5,640 nt of DNA from Candidatus Atribacteria bacterium (GTDB lineage Bacteria; Atribacterota; Atribacteria; Atribacterales; Caldatribacteriaceae). The notes beneath the pieces are model-generated. The model worked only from the letters and a program-made list of their open reading frames with translations, did no database searches and had not been told where the DNA came from. A program made the translations under genes and the position numbers. Shown in pieces: positions 1 through 5,630 of the stretch (its first letter is position 1; each line of letters begins with the position of its first letter). The stretch lies in assembly GCA_029982105.1 (NCBI GenBank), contig JARRCQ010000121.1:1-5640 (forward strand), given 5' to 3'.

Positions 1-1
1 T

Positions 2-3000
2 AGATTTTTCCTTTTATGGAAAGAAAATGCTCAATTGGAAGAAGATGAAGATCAAGAAGTTGCAGTGCCTGAAGAAATCGCTGAAAAAGGAAAAACCTGG
101 AAATTATGTGTAAAATGTGGAGCTATAGGGAATAATGAACCTACTTGTACCTGTGACCATGAAGGCAATACCATTCAGACTTTAGTTGAAATTGCTCCTA
201 AAGATGGTATTCTTAACAAATGCTATTTATGCGGGCTGCGATCTGCCAATATCGTCCGAGAATTTGTTTTCCAGAAGGATGCTCCTACTGCAGTTTTAGC
301 TACAGCTCTATATCAAAGCCTGGAAAAGGAGAGTGTAAGGGAGAAAAAGATACTTACTTTTTCAGATAACAGACAGGATGCTGCATTCTTTGCCCCCTAT
401 TTAGAATTTACATATAAAAGGATTCTATTTCGGCGATTGATAATGGATGCTTTGTCACAAAATAACCTGTTACAGGACTATAGACTTAATTCTTTATGCG
501 AGGACGTCTTAAAACTTGCTGAGGAAAATAATATATTTGACTCGAGTATGGATATCAAAGAAAAGAAAAAAGAGGTTTGGCAGTGGATTCTTCAAGATTT
601 TTGTGGTATTTGGGATAGAAGAAATTCTCTGGAGGGAGTTGGATTAGCATCATTTATACCTGTTATTCCTCAGGGTTGGAAACCTATTAAAGAGTTACAA
701 GAAACTCCCTGGAATCTTAGCGAGGAGGAGGCAATATGCGTATATCAGACATTGCTTAATACCTTGCGTTATAATATGGCTATCACTTTTCCCGATGGTG
801 GTCCAGGTCCTCAAGATGAATTCTTTGCTCCAAAAAACAGAGAGTATAAATTTAGAGGTGAGGGTTCTGATTTTAAAAAAGGCATATATTCTTTTATTCC
901 TGCTCCGGGAAAATTGAACGCAAGGTTAGAGTATCTAAAAAAGATGCACAAACGAATCACAGGAAATAACGATGAAGATGATGAATCTAGGAAATTATTA
1001 GGAAAAATATGGGAGAACCTCAGAAGCAACTGGATAGAAAAGGGCATCCACCCGTCTAGCAATTCCATCCAAGGTGTACTTTATCAGCTTGATTATAGAT
1101 ATTGGAGAATTATTCAGGAAAATAACAGTTCTCCCTGGTTTATTTGTGATAGATGTGGAGCGATTATACCGGCAAGTGTCCGAGGGGTTTGTCCTACTTT
1201 CAATTGTAATGGAAAACTTGAACCAGTGAATTCATTAATGAAAGAAGAAATTATAAATAATCATTATCGGTATCTTTATTCCAATCTCTCTCCTACAAAA
1301 ATGACATCTCAGGAACATACAGCTCAACTCACTACAGATTATGCATCAACAATCCAACAGCAATTTATAAAGGGAGAAGTAAATATCCTGAGCTGCTCAA
1401 CAACATTTGAGTTGGGAGTGGACCTGGGGGAGTTGGAAGCGATATTTTTACGTAATGTTCCACCTGAACCTTCAAATTATATTCAACGGGCAGGAAGAGC
1501 GGGGCGAAGACTCGGTACTGTGGGTTTCATTTTAACCTTTGCTCAACTTCGGTCTCACGACCTTACCTACTTTAAAGAACCTGAAAAAATGGTGGAAGGA
1601 AGAATAAAGCCACCTGTAGTTGAAATAGTCAATGAAAAAATTGTTTCTCGTCACCTATATTCTATTGTTTTAGCCAATTTCTTTAGACAGTTTCCTGATT
1701 ACTTCGGAAATGTGGAGTCTTTCTTTAAGCTTGAAATTGACGGTATTTCTGGCACTGAGAAGTTGAAAGAATATCTGGAGACCAAACCAGAATCTATTTT
1801 GCTGTCGTTAAAAAGGGTTATTCCTAAAGATATGCATAATCTATTCAACATAGAAAACTGGAGTTGGGTAGATAATCTCACTGGTGATATGGGTTCCCTT
1901 ACCTTTGCTGATGAAAAAATAAGGGATGAATATATGGAACTGGAGGAATATTATATAAACAAAGGTGAAGAATTAAAGCAAATCATTAGTTCAGGCGGAA
2001 ATAAAATGAAAGAAAAAATGCTGATTGGTAACCGTAATTGGGCTAAAGATAGAATGGAAACTATTCAGAAAAAACAGCTCATAGATTTTCTGGCATCACA
2101 TACTGTTATCCCTAAGTACGGTTTTCCCGTTGACGTTGTAGAACTCACCACTCTATCACACATCCCTGCATCTAAAAATATACAATTAGAAAGAGATTTA
2201 CGCATAGCGATTTCAGAATTTGCACCAAGCAATCAGGTAGTTGCAAATGGATATATTTGGGAAAGTGCTGGTTTAAGAGTGGTAAAAAATAGAACCTGGC
2301 CAATTTATTGGTATGCTACTTGTCCTGAATGCAAAAGGTTTTACATTCAGGGAGGAATGATTAATGATAAACCACCTTCTATGGTATGTGAGGCTCATGG
2401 AGAAATTCCAGACAGGGAAGCACATAAATTTATCACACCTGTATTTGGTTTTGTAACTTCTAAAGACTACGAACCCCAAAAGCCAAGTGAATCGCGCCCC
2501 AAGCGTGAATTTACAACAAGGCCGTATTTCTTTGGTTACGAAAAGCCTGAAGAGAAACAATTCTCTATTGGTAGGTTCAAAATTGAATGTAGGTATTCTT
2601 CAGATGGTGAGTTAGCAGTCGTCTGCAAAGGGAGAAAGGGCAAAGGATTCTGGGTTTGTTTTACATGTGGAGCTGCTTTTTCAGAAAGACAAGGAGGAAA
2701 ACATAAAACACCCTACGGGATAGACTGTTCATCACCGCTGAAAGGGCCATTGCATCTTGGACATACGTTTAAAACGGATGTGCTTTCTATATCTTTTGTG
2801 GAACCAAAAATAGATTCCGGGGATTATAGCTTTTATCCTTCCTTGCTCTATGCCATCCTTGAAGGAACAAGCCAAGCCCTTGGAATAAGAAGAGAAGATT
2901 TAGATGGTTGCCTTTATCCCTCTGAAGAGGGGGCAAAGCTTATTTTGTTTGATAATGTTCCGGGTGGAGCTGGACATGTGAAACGCTTGATGGATAAAGA

Positions 3001-3175
3001 AAACTTTAATGATGTTCTTGATAGTGCTTTAGCTCGAGTAAAGAATTGTTCTTGTGGTCTTGAAACCAGTTGTTACGGTTGCCTTAGAAATTATCAGAAC
3101 CAATTCTGTCATGAACATCTGAAAAGGGGAATTGTTTTAGAATTTTTAAAAAGTAACTTAGAGGAAGAAAAATGA
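2..3175 (+). CDS. Large SF2 helicase with C-terminal MZB (DUF1998) domain, DruE/MrfA-like; 5'-truncated by window edge
   Basis: The frame is open from base 2, so the true start is off the left edge; the TTG at 35 is only an internal Leu codon. Of the 1057 visible residues (numbered from base 2), 117-126 hold ILTFSDNRQD, 466-474 the STTFELGVD motif V region, and 495-502 QRAGRAGR (motif VI, arginine finger). Motifs I and II (Walker A, DExH) must lie upstream. Cys clusters that look zinc-binding occur at 36/39/49/51/74/77, 382/385/397/402, 774/777/796/His799 and 886/889/909/His921. The C-terminus has DNVPGGAGH (984-992) and CxC(1016,1018)...CxxC(1024,1027), the signature of the MZB/DUF1998 module. 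Family knowledge: such proteins are ATP-dependent DNA translocases or helicases, including Druantia DruE and the repair helicase MrfA; DISARM splits similar parts into DrmA and DrmB. The large size and many knuckles favour a DruE-like defence protein over the shorter MrfA, but this is inference because the partner genes are not visible. The frame is intact, without frameshift. Confidence 0.85.
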   Translation, partial: RFFLLWKENAQLEEDEDQEVAVPEEIAEKGKTWKLCVKCGAIGNNEPTCTCDHEGNTIQTLVEIAPKDGILNKCYLCGLRSANIVREFVFQKDAPTAVLATALYQSLEKESVREKKILTFSDNRQDAAFFAPYLEFTYKRILFRRLIMDALSQNNLLQDYRLNSLCEDVLKLAEENNIFDSSMDIKEKKKEVWQWILQDFCGIWDRRNSLEGVGLASFIPVIPQGWKPIKELQETPWNLSEEEAICVYQTLLNTLRYNMAITFPDGGPGPQDEFFAPKNREYKFRGEGSDFKKGIYSFIPAPGKLNARLEYLKKMHKRITGNNDEDDESRKLLGKIWENLRSNWIEKGIHPSSNSIQGVLYQLDYRYWRIIQENNSSPWFICDRCGAIIPASVRGVCPTFNCNGKLEPVNSLMKEEIINNHYRYLYSNLSPTKMTSQEHTAQLTTDYASTIQQQFIKGEVNILSCSTTFELGVDLGELEAIFLRNVPPEPSNYIQRAGRAGRRLGTVGFILTFAQLRSHDLTYFKEPEKMVEGRIKPPVVEIVNEKIVSRHLYSIVLANFFRQFPDYFGNVESFFKLEIDGISGTEKLKEYLETKPESILLSLKRVIPKDMHNLFNIENWSWVDNLTGDMGSLTFADEKIRDEYMELEEYYINKGEELKQIISSGGNKMKEKMLIGNRNWAKDRMETIQKKQLIDFLASHTVIPKYGFPVDVVELTTLSHIPASKNIQLERDLRIAISEFAPSNQVVANGYIWESAGLRVVKNRTWPIYWYATCPECKRFYIQGGMINDKPPSMVCEAHGEIPDREAHKFITPVFGFVTSKDYEPQKPSESRPKREFTTRPYFFGYEKPEEKQFSIGRFKIECRYSSDGELAVVCKGRKGKGFWVCFTCGAAFSERQGGKHKTPYGIDCSSPLKGPLHLGHTFKTDVLSISFVEPKIDSGDYSFYPSLLYAILEGTSQALGIRREDLDGCLYPSEEGAKLILFDNVPGGAGHVKRLMDKENFNDVLDSALARVKNCSCGLETSCYGCLRNYQNQFCHEHLKRGIVLEFLKSNLEEEK

Positions 3176-3282
3176 AAGAAGCATCAGAAACATTGTCAAA
3201 CAAAAATACTCCTTATTACCGCACTCCCCTCAATTCCCTGTTGTTTCCCGGCTTTCTTGTTTGCCTTTTGTTAGTGCCGTAG
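3172..3282 (+). CDS. Possible 36-residue ORF translationally coupled to the helicase; may be a gene stub
   Basis: The ATG at 3172 overlaps the helicase TGA (ATGA), and GAGGAAG at 3161-3167 is a good Shine-Dalgarno match 4 to 6 bases upstream. Both are typical of a co-translated next gene in an operon. The product begins MKEASETLSNKNTPYY and continues with a short hydrophobic stretch (LLFPGFLVCLLLVP). It ends at TAG 3280-3282, which lies inside an inverted copy of the CAGCCTACGGC repeat. I recognise no family. It could be the N-terminal stub of a lost operon gene cut off by repeat insertion, a genuine small membrane peptide, or a chance frame. Overlap and ribosome binding site are seen; the truncation idea is inference. 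Confidence 0.3.
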   Translation: MKEASETLSNKNTPYYRTPLNSLLFPGFLVCLLLVP

Positions 3283-3286
3283 GCTG
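3276..3286 (-). repeat. Inverted copy A of the CAGCCTACGGC dispersed repeat
   Basis: On the minus strand this reads CAGCCTACGGC, identical over 11 bases to the core of copies B, C and E downstream of the glycosidase gene. Similarity continues loosely on the minus strand as ACTAACAAAAGGCAAAC, compared with GTAAGCAAAAAGCAAATTAG in copy C, so the true unit may be about 30 bases. Its orientation is opposite to the four downstream copies. Confidence 0.6.
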
Positions 3287-3289
3287 CCT

Positions 3290-3350
3290 GCTCCTCGCGA
3301 TGACAGGAGAGGGGGGAAAGATTGCTTCAGAGCTTCCTCCTCGCAAGACA
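3290..3350. repeat. Two degenerate copies of a GATTGCTTC...CTCCTCGCAATGACA-type intergenic repeat
   Basis: Positions 3290-3306 read GCTCCTCGCGATGACAG. Positions 3320-3328 read GATTGCTTC, followed at 3337-3350 by CTCCTCGCAAGACA. Both match, with a few changes, the widespread intergenic element whose other strand reads TGTCATTGCGAGGAGC...GAAGCAATC. I recall this element from many unrelated bacterial genomes, but that is memory, not a search. The first copy shows only the CTCCTCGC half and abuts repeat copy A; the second has both halves with a shortened middle. Confidence 0.5.
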
Positions 3351-3384
3351 AGGGGGGGTATTTTCCCCCTTATTGTTCTTTTTG
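3350..3384 (+). terminator. Hairpin with T-rich tail, possible terminator of the helicase transcript
   Basis: AAGGGGG (3350-3356) can pair with CCCCCTT (3365-3371) around an 8-base loop, giving a 7 bp mostly GC stem. TTCTTTTT follows at 3376-3383. This fits an intrinsic terminator on the + strand after the helicase and before the glycosidase promoter. The T tract is interrupted and starts four bases after the stem, so the call is tentative. The arm TTCCCCCTTAT (3363-3373) recurs exactly at 5579-5589, so the hairpin may instead belong to the local repeat family. Confidence 0.4.
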
Positions 3385-3392
3385 TTTTGCGG

Positions 3393-3422
3393 TTGACTAT
3401 AATACGTTTTGCGGAATACTAT
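3393..3422 (+). promoter_or_regulatory. Candidate sigma-70-type promoter for the NAGPA-domain gene
   Basis: TTGACT at 3393-3398 (5 of 6 to TTGACA) is followed after 18 bases by TACTAT at 3417-3422, placing a transcript start roughly 40 bases before the ATG at 3472. A perfect TATAAT also lies at 3398-3403, but its best -35 is only TTGTTC at 3373-3378 with 19 bp spacing. The two could be alternative promoters. No operator-like palindrome is evident next to them. Confidence 0.45.
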
Positions 3423-3471
3423 AAATTACCCTTTCTTTTTTTAAAAACTTTTGCTAAACTATTGCAAAGCA

Positions 3472-5238
3472 ATGAAAAAGAAAAAACTAAAACTCATATT
3501 TTTTTTAATAGTAGCCCTTTTTCTTTTCTCTATTTCGGCACAGGCGCAAAATGTTGTAACCTGGAAAGATTTCTCTCAAGAATTAACCCGTCTCCTTCAA
3601 CTCCCCTCAGGGAGGATTCCCGACTTTGGAGAAGGAGAAAAACCCATATCTCGTCTTGAAGCAGCAAAAATGGTGATTCAAGCTATTTCCTACCAGGATG
3701 TGCTTTCCTTTGTAGATACCACAAACGCTTCCTTTCCTGATTTATCCAAGCTCTCCCCGGAAGACCAAAGGTGGATGATTATCGCTTCCACGTTAGATCC
3801 TCCTCTTTTTCGAGGAGACAGCAGAGGAAACTTAAGACCTAAAGACCTTCTCACTCAAGAAGAGTTTTCTCGTTTAAAAGAAAGTATATCTCGTTATGCT
3901 CAGGGAGAGGTAAAATGGCAAAGAGAAAAAGTTATTAATCAATATCTTACTCTTTTAGTAAAGAAAGAAGGGTTTTCTCCCTCTCCCTCTCCATCTCCCT
4001 CTCCCAGCATAGAAACTCCAGGGACCAAAGGGGAGGTAATGCTTCAGGTGGGAGCATTTCAAGATCAGGAAAGAGCAGAGAGGACATCTACTTGGCTTAA
4101 AGAACTGGGATATCCGGCTCAAGTCAAAAAAGAAGGAGACCTGTTCAAAGTAAGAGTAGGCCCTTACCCCAAGGAAGAAGCTTCCCAAGTTAGCGCTCGC
4201 TTGCAGAAGCAAGGTTTTGTATCTTATCAAGTGACGGTAGAGGCTACTCAGGCTATTACTTCTGCTACTCCTTCTGCACCTGTGGGACCATTTTTTAGCC
4301 TGGGATTACTGTTTGACCCCCATTCTCCTCTCCGACTGGAAATAGCTTTAGCTCAAGATAAAGTTTTAGAAAGAGAAAAAACCAGTGAAATTGCTCAAAG
4401 GAAAGGGGCGATTTTTGCTGTAAATGCAGGATTTTTTGCCCAAGATGGCAACCCTTTAGGAACTCTAATGATAGATGGGAAAATTCTTAGTGAGCCTCAG
4501 GAAGGGTGGTACAGTGTGGGTATTACCGCAGATAATCAGCTGCTGTTTGGAGAATTAAAATTTGAGGCTCAAGCCCTGGTGGAAAACGGTGCTAATTATT
4601 CTATTACTGGGATAAACCGCCGTAATAATGGGAAAGAATTGATTTTTTATGATAATTTTTTAGGAGAGAAAACCATTCAGCAAGAAGGGGTAGAAAGCAT
4701 TATAGTTAAGGGAAAAGTTATAGAAACTAAAAAGAGTCAAGGAGGAACAACTATTCCTGCCGATGGATTTATTTTGCAAGGAAGAGGAGAAGCCAGTCAA
4801 TGGATGTTACAAAATCTTATCCCTGGCTCTGCGGTTAAAGTTAAAATGTCGATATACCCCAAAGATAAAGAGTGGGAAAAGTGGAAAGAGGTAAAATACA
4901 TCTTGAGTTCTGGTCCTCTACTGTTTAAAGATGGACAGCCAGGACCATTCGGTAACTTCAATGAAAAGATAGTAACTGAAAAGCATCCTCGCACCGTCAT
5001 TGCTCAAACTGAAGAGGGAAAAATTCTCTTTTTAGTGGTGGACGGAAGAAATCCTACCCATAGTGTAGGATTAAGTATCCCTGAGTTAGTAGAAGAATTA
5101 AAAAATTATCGGGTGGTAAATGCTCTTAACTTGGACGGGGGAGGTTCTACCACTTTTTATCTTCAAGGTCAAATTCTCAACCGACCTTCTGATCCTTTGG
5201 GGGAAAGGAAAATTTCCACCGCTTTTATAATTCGTTGA
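3472..5238 (+). CDS. Exported SLH-like / SPOR / phosphodiester glycosidase (NAGPA, DUF2233) protein
   Basis: This 588-residue frame starts at ATG 3472, which opens directly into a signal peptide: MKKKK, a hydrophobic core, then AQA with likely cleavage after Ala25. A TTG 21 bases upstream would add seven residues ahead of the signal, so I rejected it; no strong Shine-Dalgarno is visible. Residues about 30-150 look SLH-like (ISRLEAA at 59, FPDL at 88, FRGDSRGNLRP from 113, LLTQEEF at 126). Residues 169-178 are five Ser-Pro repeats. Residues about 189-257 form a SPOR domain (LQVGAF start, VRVGPY middle), which binds denuded peptidoglycan glycan strands. Residues about 280-588 match the phosphodiester glycosidase family: NAGFF at 318, HPRT at 505, DGR at 524, LDGGGSTT with Asp555, NRPSDP at 570. 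In mammals the family uncovers mannose-6-phosphate; bacterial substrates are mostly unknown. I infer an envelope enzyme acting on a glycan phosphodiester. The gene appears monocistronic. Confidence 0.9.
   Translation: MKKKKLKLIFFLIVALFLFSISAQAQNVVTWKDFSQELTRLLQLPSGRIPDFGEGEKPISRLEAAKMVIQAISYQDVLSFVDTTNASFPDLSKLSPEDQRWMIIASTLDPPLFRGDSRGNLRPKDLLTQEEFSRLKESISRYAQGEVKWQREKVINQYLTLLVKKEGFSPSPSPSPSPSIETPGTKGEVMLQVGAFQDQERAERTSTWLKELGYPAQVKKEGDLFKVRVGPYPKEEASQVSARLQKQGFVSYQVTVEATQAITSATPSAPVGPFFSLGLLFDPHSPLRLEIALAQDKVLEREKTSEIAQRKGAIFAVNAGFFAQDGNPLGTLMIDGKILSEPQEGWYSVGITADNQLLFGELKFEAQALVENGANYSITGINRRNNGKELIFYDNFLGEKTIQQEGVESIIVKGKVIETKKSQGGTTIPADGFILQGRGEASQWMLQNLIPGSAVKVKMSIYPKDKEWEKWKEVKYILSSGPLLFKDGQPGPFGNFNEKIVTEKHPRTVIAQTEEGKILFLVVDGRNPTHSVGLSIPELVEELKNYRVVNALNLDGGGSTTFYLQGQILNRPSDPLGERKISTAFIIR
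3976..4005 (+). repeat. In-frame hexamer repeat (TCTCCC)x5 encoding a Ser-Pro linker
   Basis: Five tandem copies of TCTCCC (the third reads TCTCCA) encode residues 169-178 as SPSPSPSPSP between the SLH-like and SPOR domains. The 6-base unit keeps frame, so slippage would alter linker length without inactivating the protein. The product is a flexible, extended tether. Confidence 0.9.
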
Positions 5239-5278
5239 CCATATAGCCAACCCTCCAGACAAGCAAAAACTCAAAAGA

Positions 5279-5291
5279 CAGCCTACGGCGT
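5279..5291 (+). repeat. Copy B of the CAGCCTACGGCGT repeat
   Basis: CAGCCTACGGCGT is identical to copies C and E over 13 bases. It is followed by A-rich sequence that includes CAAATTAGAT, also seen after copy C. Confidence 0.8.
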
Positions 5292-5322
5292 CAACATTAA
5301 AGACAAATTAGATAGAAAAGAC

Positions 5323-5347
5323 TATGAGGGGGTCTACCCCCCTCATA
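5323..5347. repeat. Perfect 10 bp hairpin between repeat copies B and C
   Basis: TATGAGGGGG (5323-5332) pairs with CCCCCTCATA (5338-5347) around loop TCTAC. Another C-run and A-run follow (ACCCCCAAAAAAG) rather than Ts, so it is not a standard + strand terminator. It is the first strong structure after the glycosidase gene, 85 bases past its stop, and could stabilise the mRNA 3' end. Confidence 0.7.
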
Positions 5348-5417
5348 ACCCCCAAAAAAGATAAAGAAAAAACAAAAACTTAAAAAGCAAATAAAGAAAT
5401 GCTACTGGTGGGAAAGA

Positions 5418-5432
5418 CAGCCTACGGCGTAA
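5418..5432 (+). repeat. Copy C of the CAGCCTACGGCGTAA repeat
   Basis: The 15 bases are identical to copy E. The flank GCAAAAAGCAAATTAGATT resembles that of copy B and, on the other strand, copy A. It is preceded by AAGACAG, as in copy B (AAGACAG), so the shared block begins a few bases earlier. Confidence 0.8.
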
Positions 5433-5469
5433 GCAAAAAGCAAATTAGATTAAAAAGAATTCTGACAAC

Positions 5470-5496
5470 CACGCTGGAGAACAGCACTCCAGCGTG
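5470..5496. repeat. Perfect 10 bp hairpin abutting repeat copy D
   Basis: CACGCTGGAG (5470-5479) pairs with CTCCAGCGTG (5487-5496) around the 7-base loop AACAGCA. The last base of the stem is the first G of the copy D core GCCTACGGCGTAA, so hairpin and repeat core are directly joined. Confidence 0.75.
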
Positions 5497-5508
5497 CCTA
5501 CGGCGTAA
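5496..5508 (+). repeat. Copy D of the repeat, core GCCTACGGCGTAA
   Basis: Thirteen bases match copies C and E, but the preceding CA is replaced by the hairpin stem end (GT). Sequence similarity to the other copies fades after the core (TATTTAGAAGATTGG). Confidence 0.75.
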
Positions 5509-5536
5509 TATTTAGAAGATTGGAAAGATAAAGACA

Positions 5537-5563
5537 ACGGAGGAAGGTTTTTCCTTCCTCCGT
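5537..5563. repeat. Perfect 11 bp hairpin with T5 loop
   Basis: ACGGAGGAAGG (5537-5547) pairs with CCTTCCTCCGT (5553-5563) around loop TTTTT. It is immediately followed by the next hairpin, sharing base 5563. No T tract follows, so a terminator role is not supported. Confidence 0.75.
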
Positions 5564-5590
5564 ATAAGGGGGAAAGAATTCCCCCTTATA
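5563..5590. repeat. Perfect 12 bp hairpin, back-to-back with the previous one
   Basis: TATAAGGGGGAA (5563-5574) pairs with TTCCCCCTTATA (5579-5590) around loop AGAA. Its right arm TTCCCCCTTAT is identical to 3363-3373 in the intergenic hairpin upstream of the glycosidase gene. Confidence 0.75.
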
Positions 5591-5615
5591 AATCCGACTA
5601 TAGGGAGAAACCCCC

Positions 5616-5630
5616 CAGCCTACGGCGTAA
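5616..5630 (+). repeat. Copy E of the CAGCCTACGGCGTAA repeat
   Basis: The 15 bases are identical to copy C, preceded here by a C-run (AAACCCCCCAG). The element runs close to the window edge, so its right-hand extent cannot be judged. Confidence 0.8.

Noticed and set aside
35..37. TTG at 35 as the start of the helicase gene
   Set aside because: The frame stays open to the left edge, there is no ribosome binding site, and the protein would lack the first RecA-like domain needed for ATP binding.
811..1068. Minus-strand frames within the helicase gene (811-1068, 1699-1881, 2273-2560)
   Set aside because: They lie wholly inside a well-supported gene on the other strand and have no family resemblance; they are shadows.
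3261..3659. 132-codon + strand frame crossing the intergenic region into the glycosidase gene
   Set aside because: It overlaps the signal peptide and N-terminal coding region in another frame, covers repeat sequence, and its translation shows no domain-like pattern.
3955..5000. Minus-strand frames within the glycosidase gene (3955-4230, 4797-5000)
   Set aside because: They are opposite a gene with clear domain motifs throughout; one simply reads the Ser-Pro repeat backwards.
5279..5630. Possible CRISPR array from the recurring GCCTACGGCGT core
   Set aside because: The core is only 11-15 bases, intervals between cores are irregular (139, 76 and 122 bases), and the intervening sequence is A-rich and hairpin-bearing rather than unique spacers of even length. 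No cas gene is visible.
3276..5630. The glycosidase gene as cargo of a composite transposon bounded by the inverted repeat copies
   Set aside because: The shared core is very short, there are four copies on one side, no transposase is present and no target duplication can be seen. The idea remains only as part of the repeat finding.
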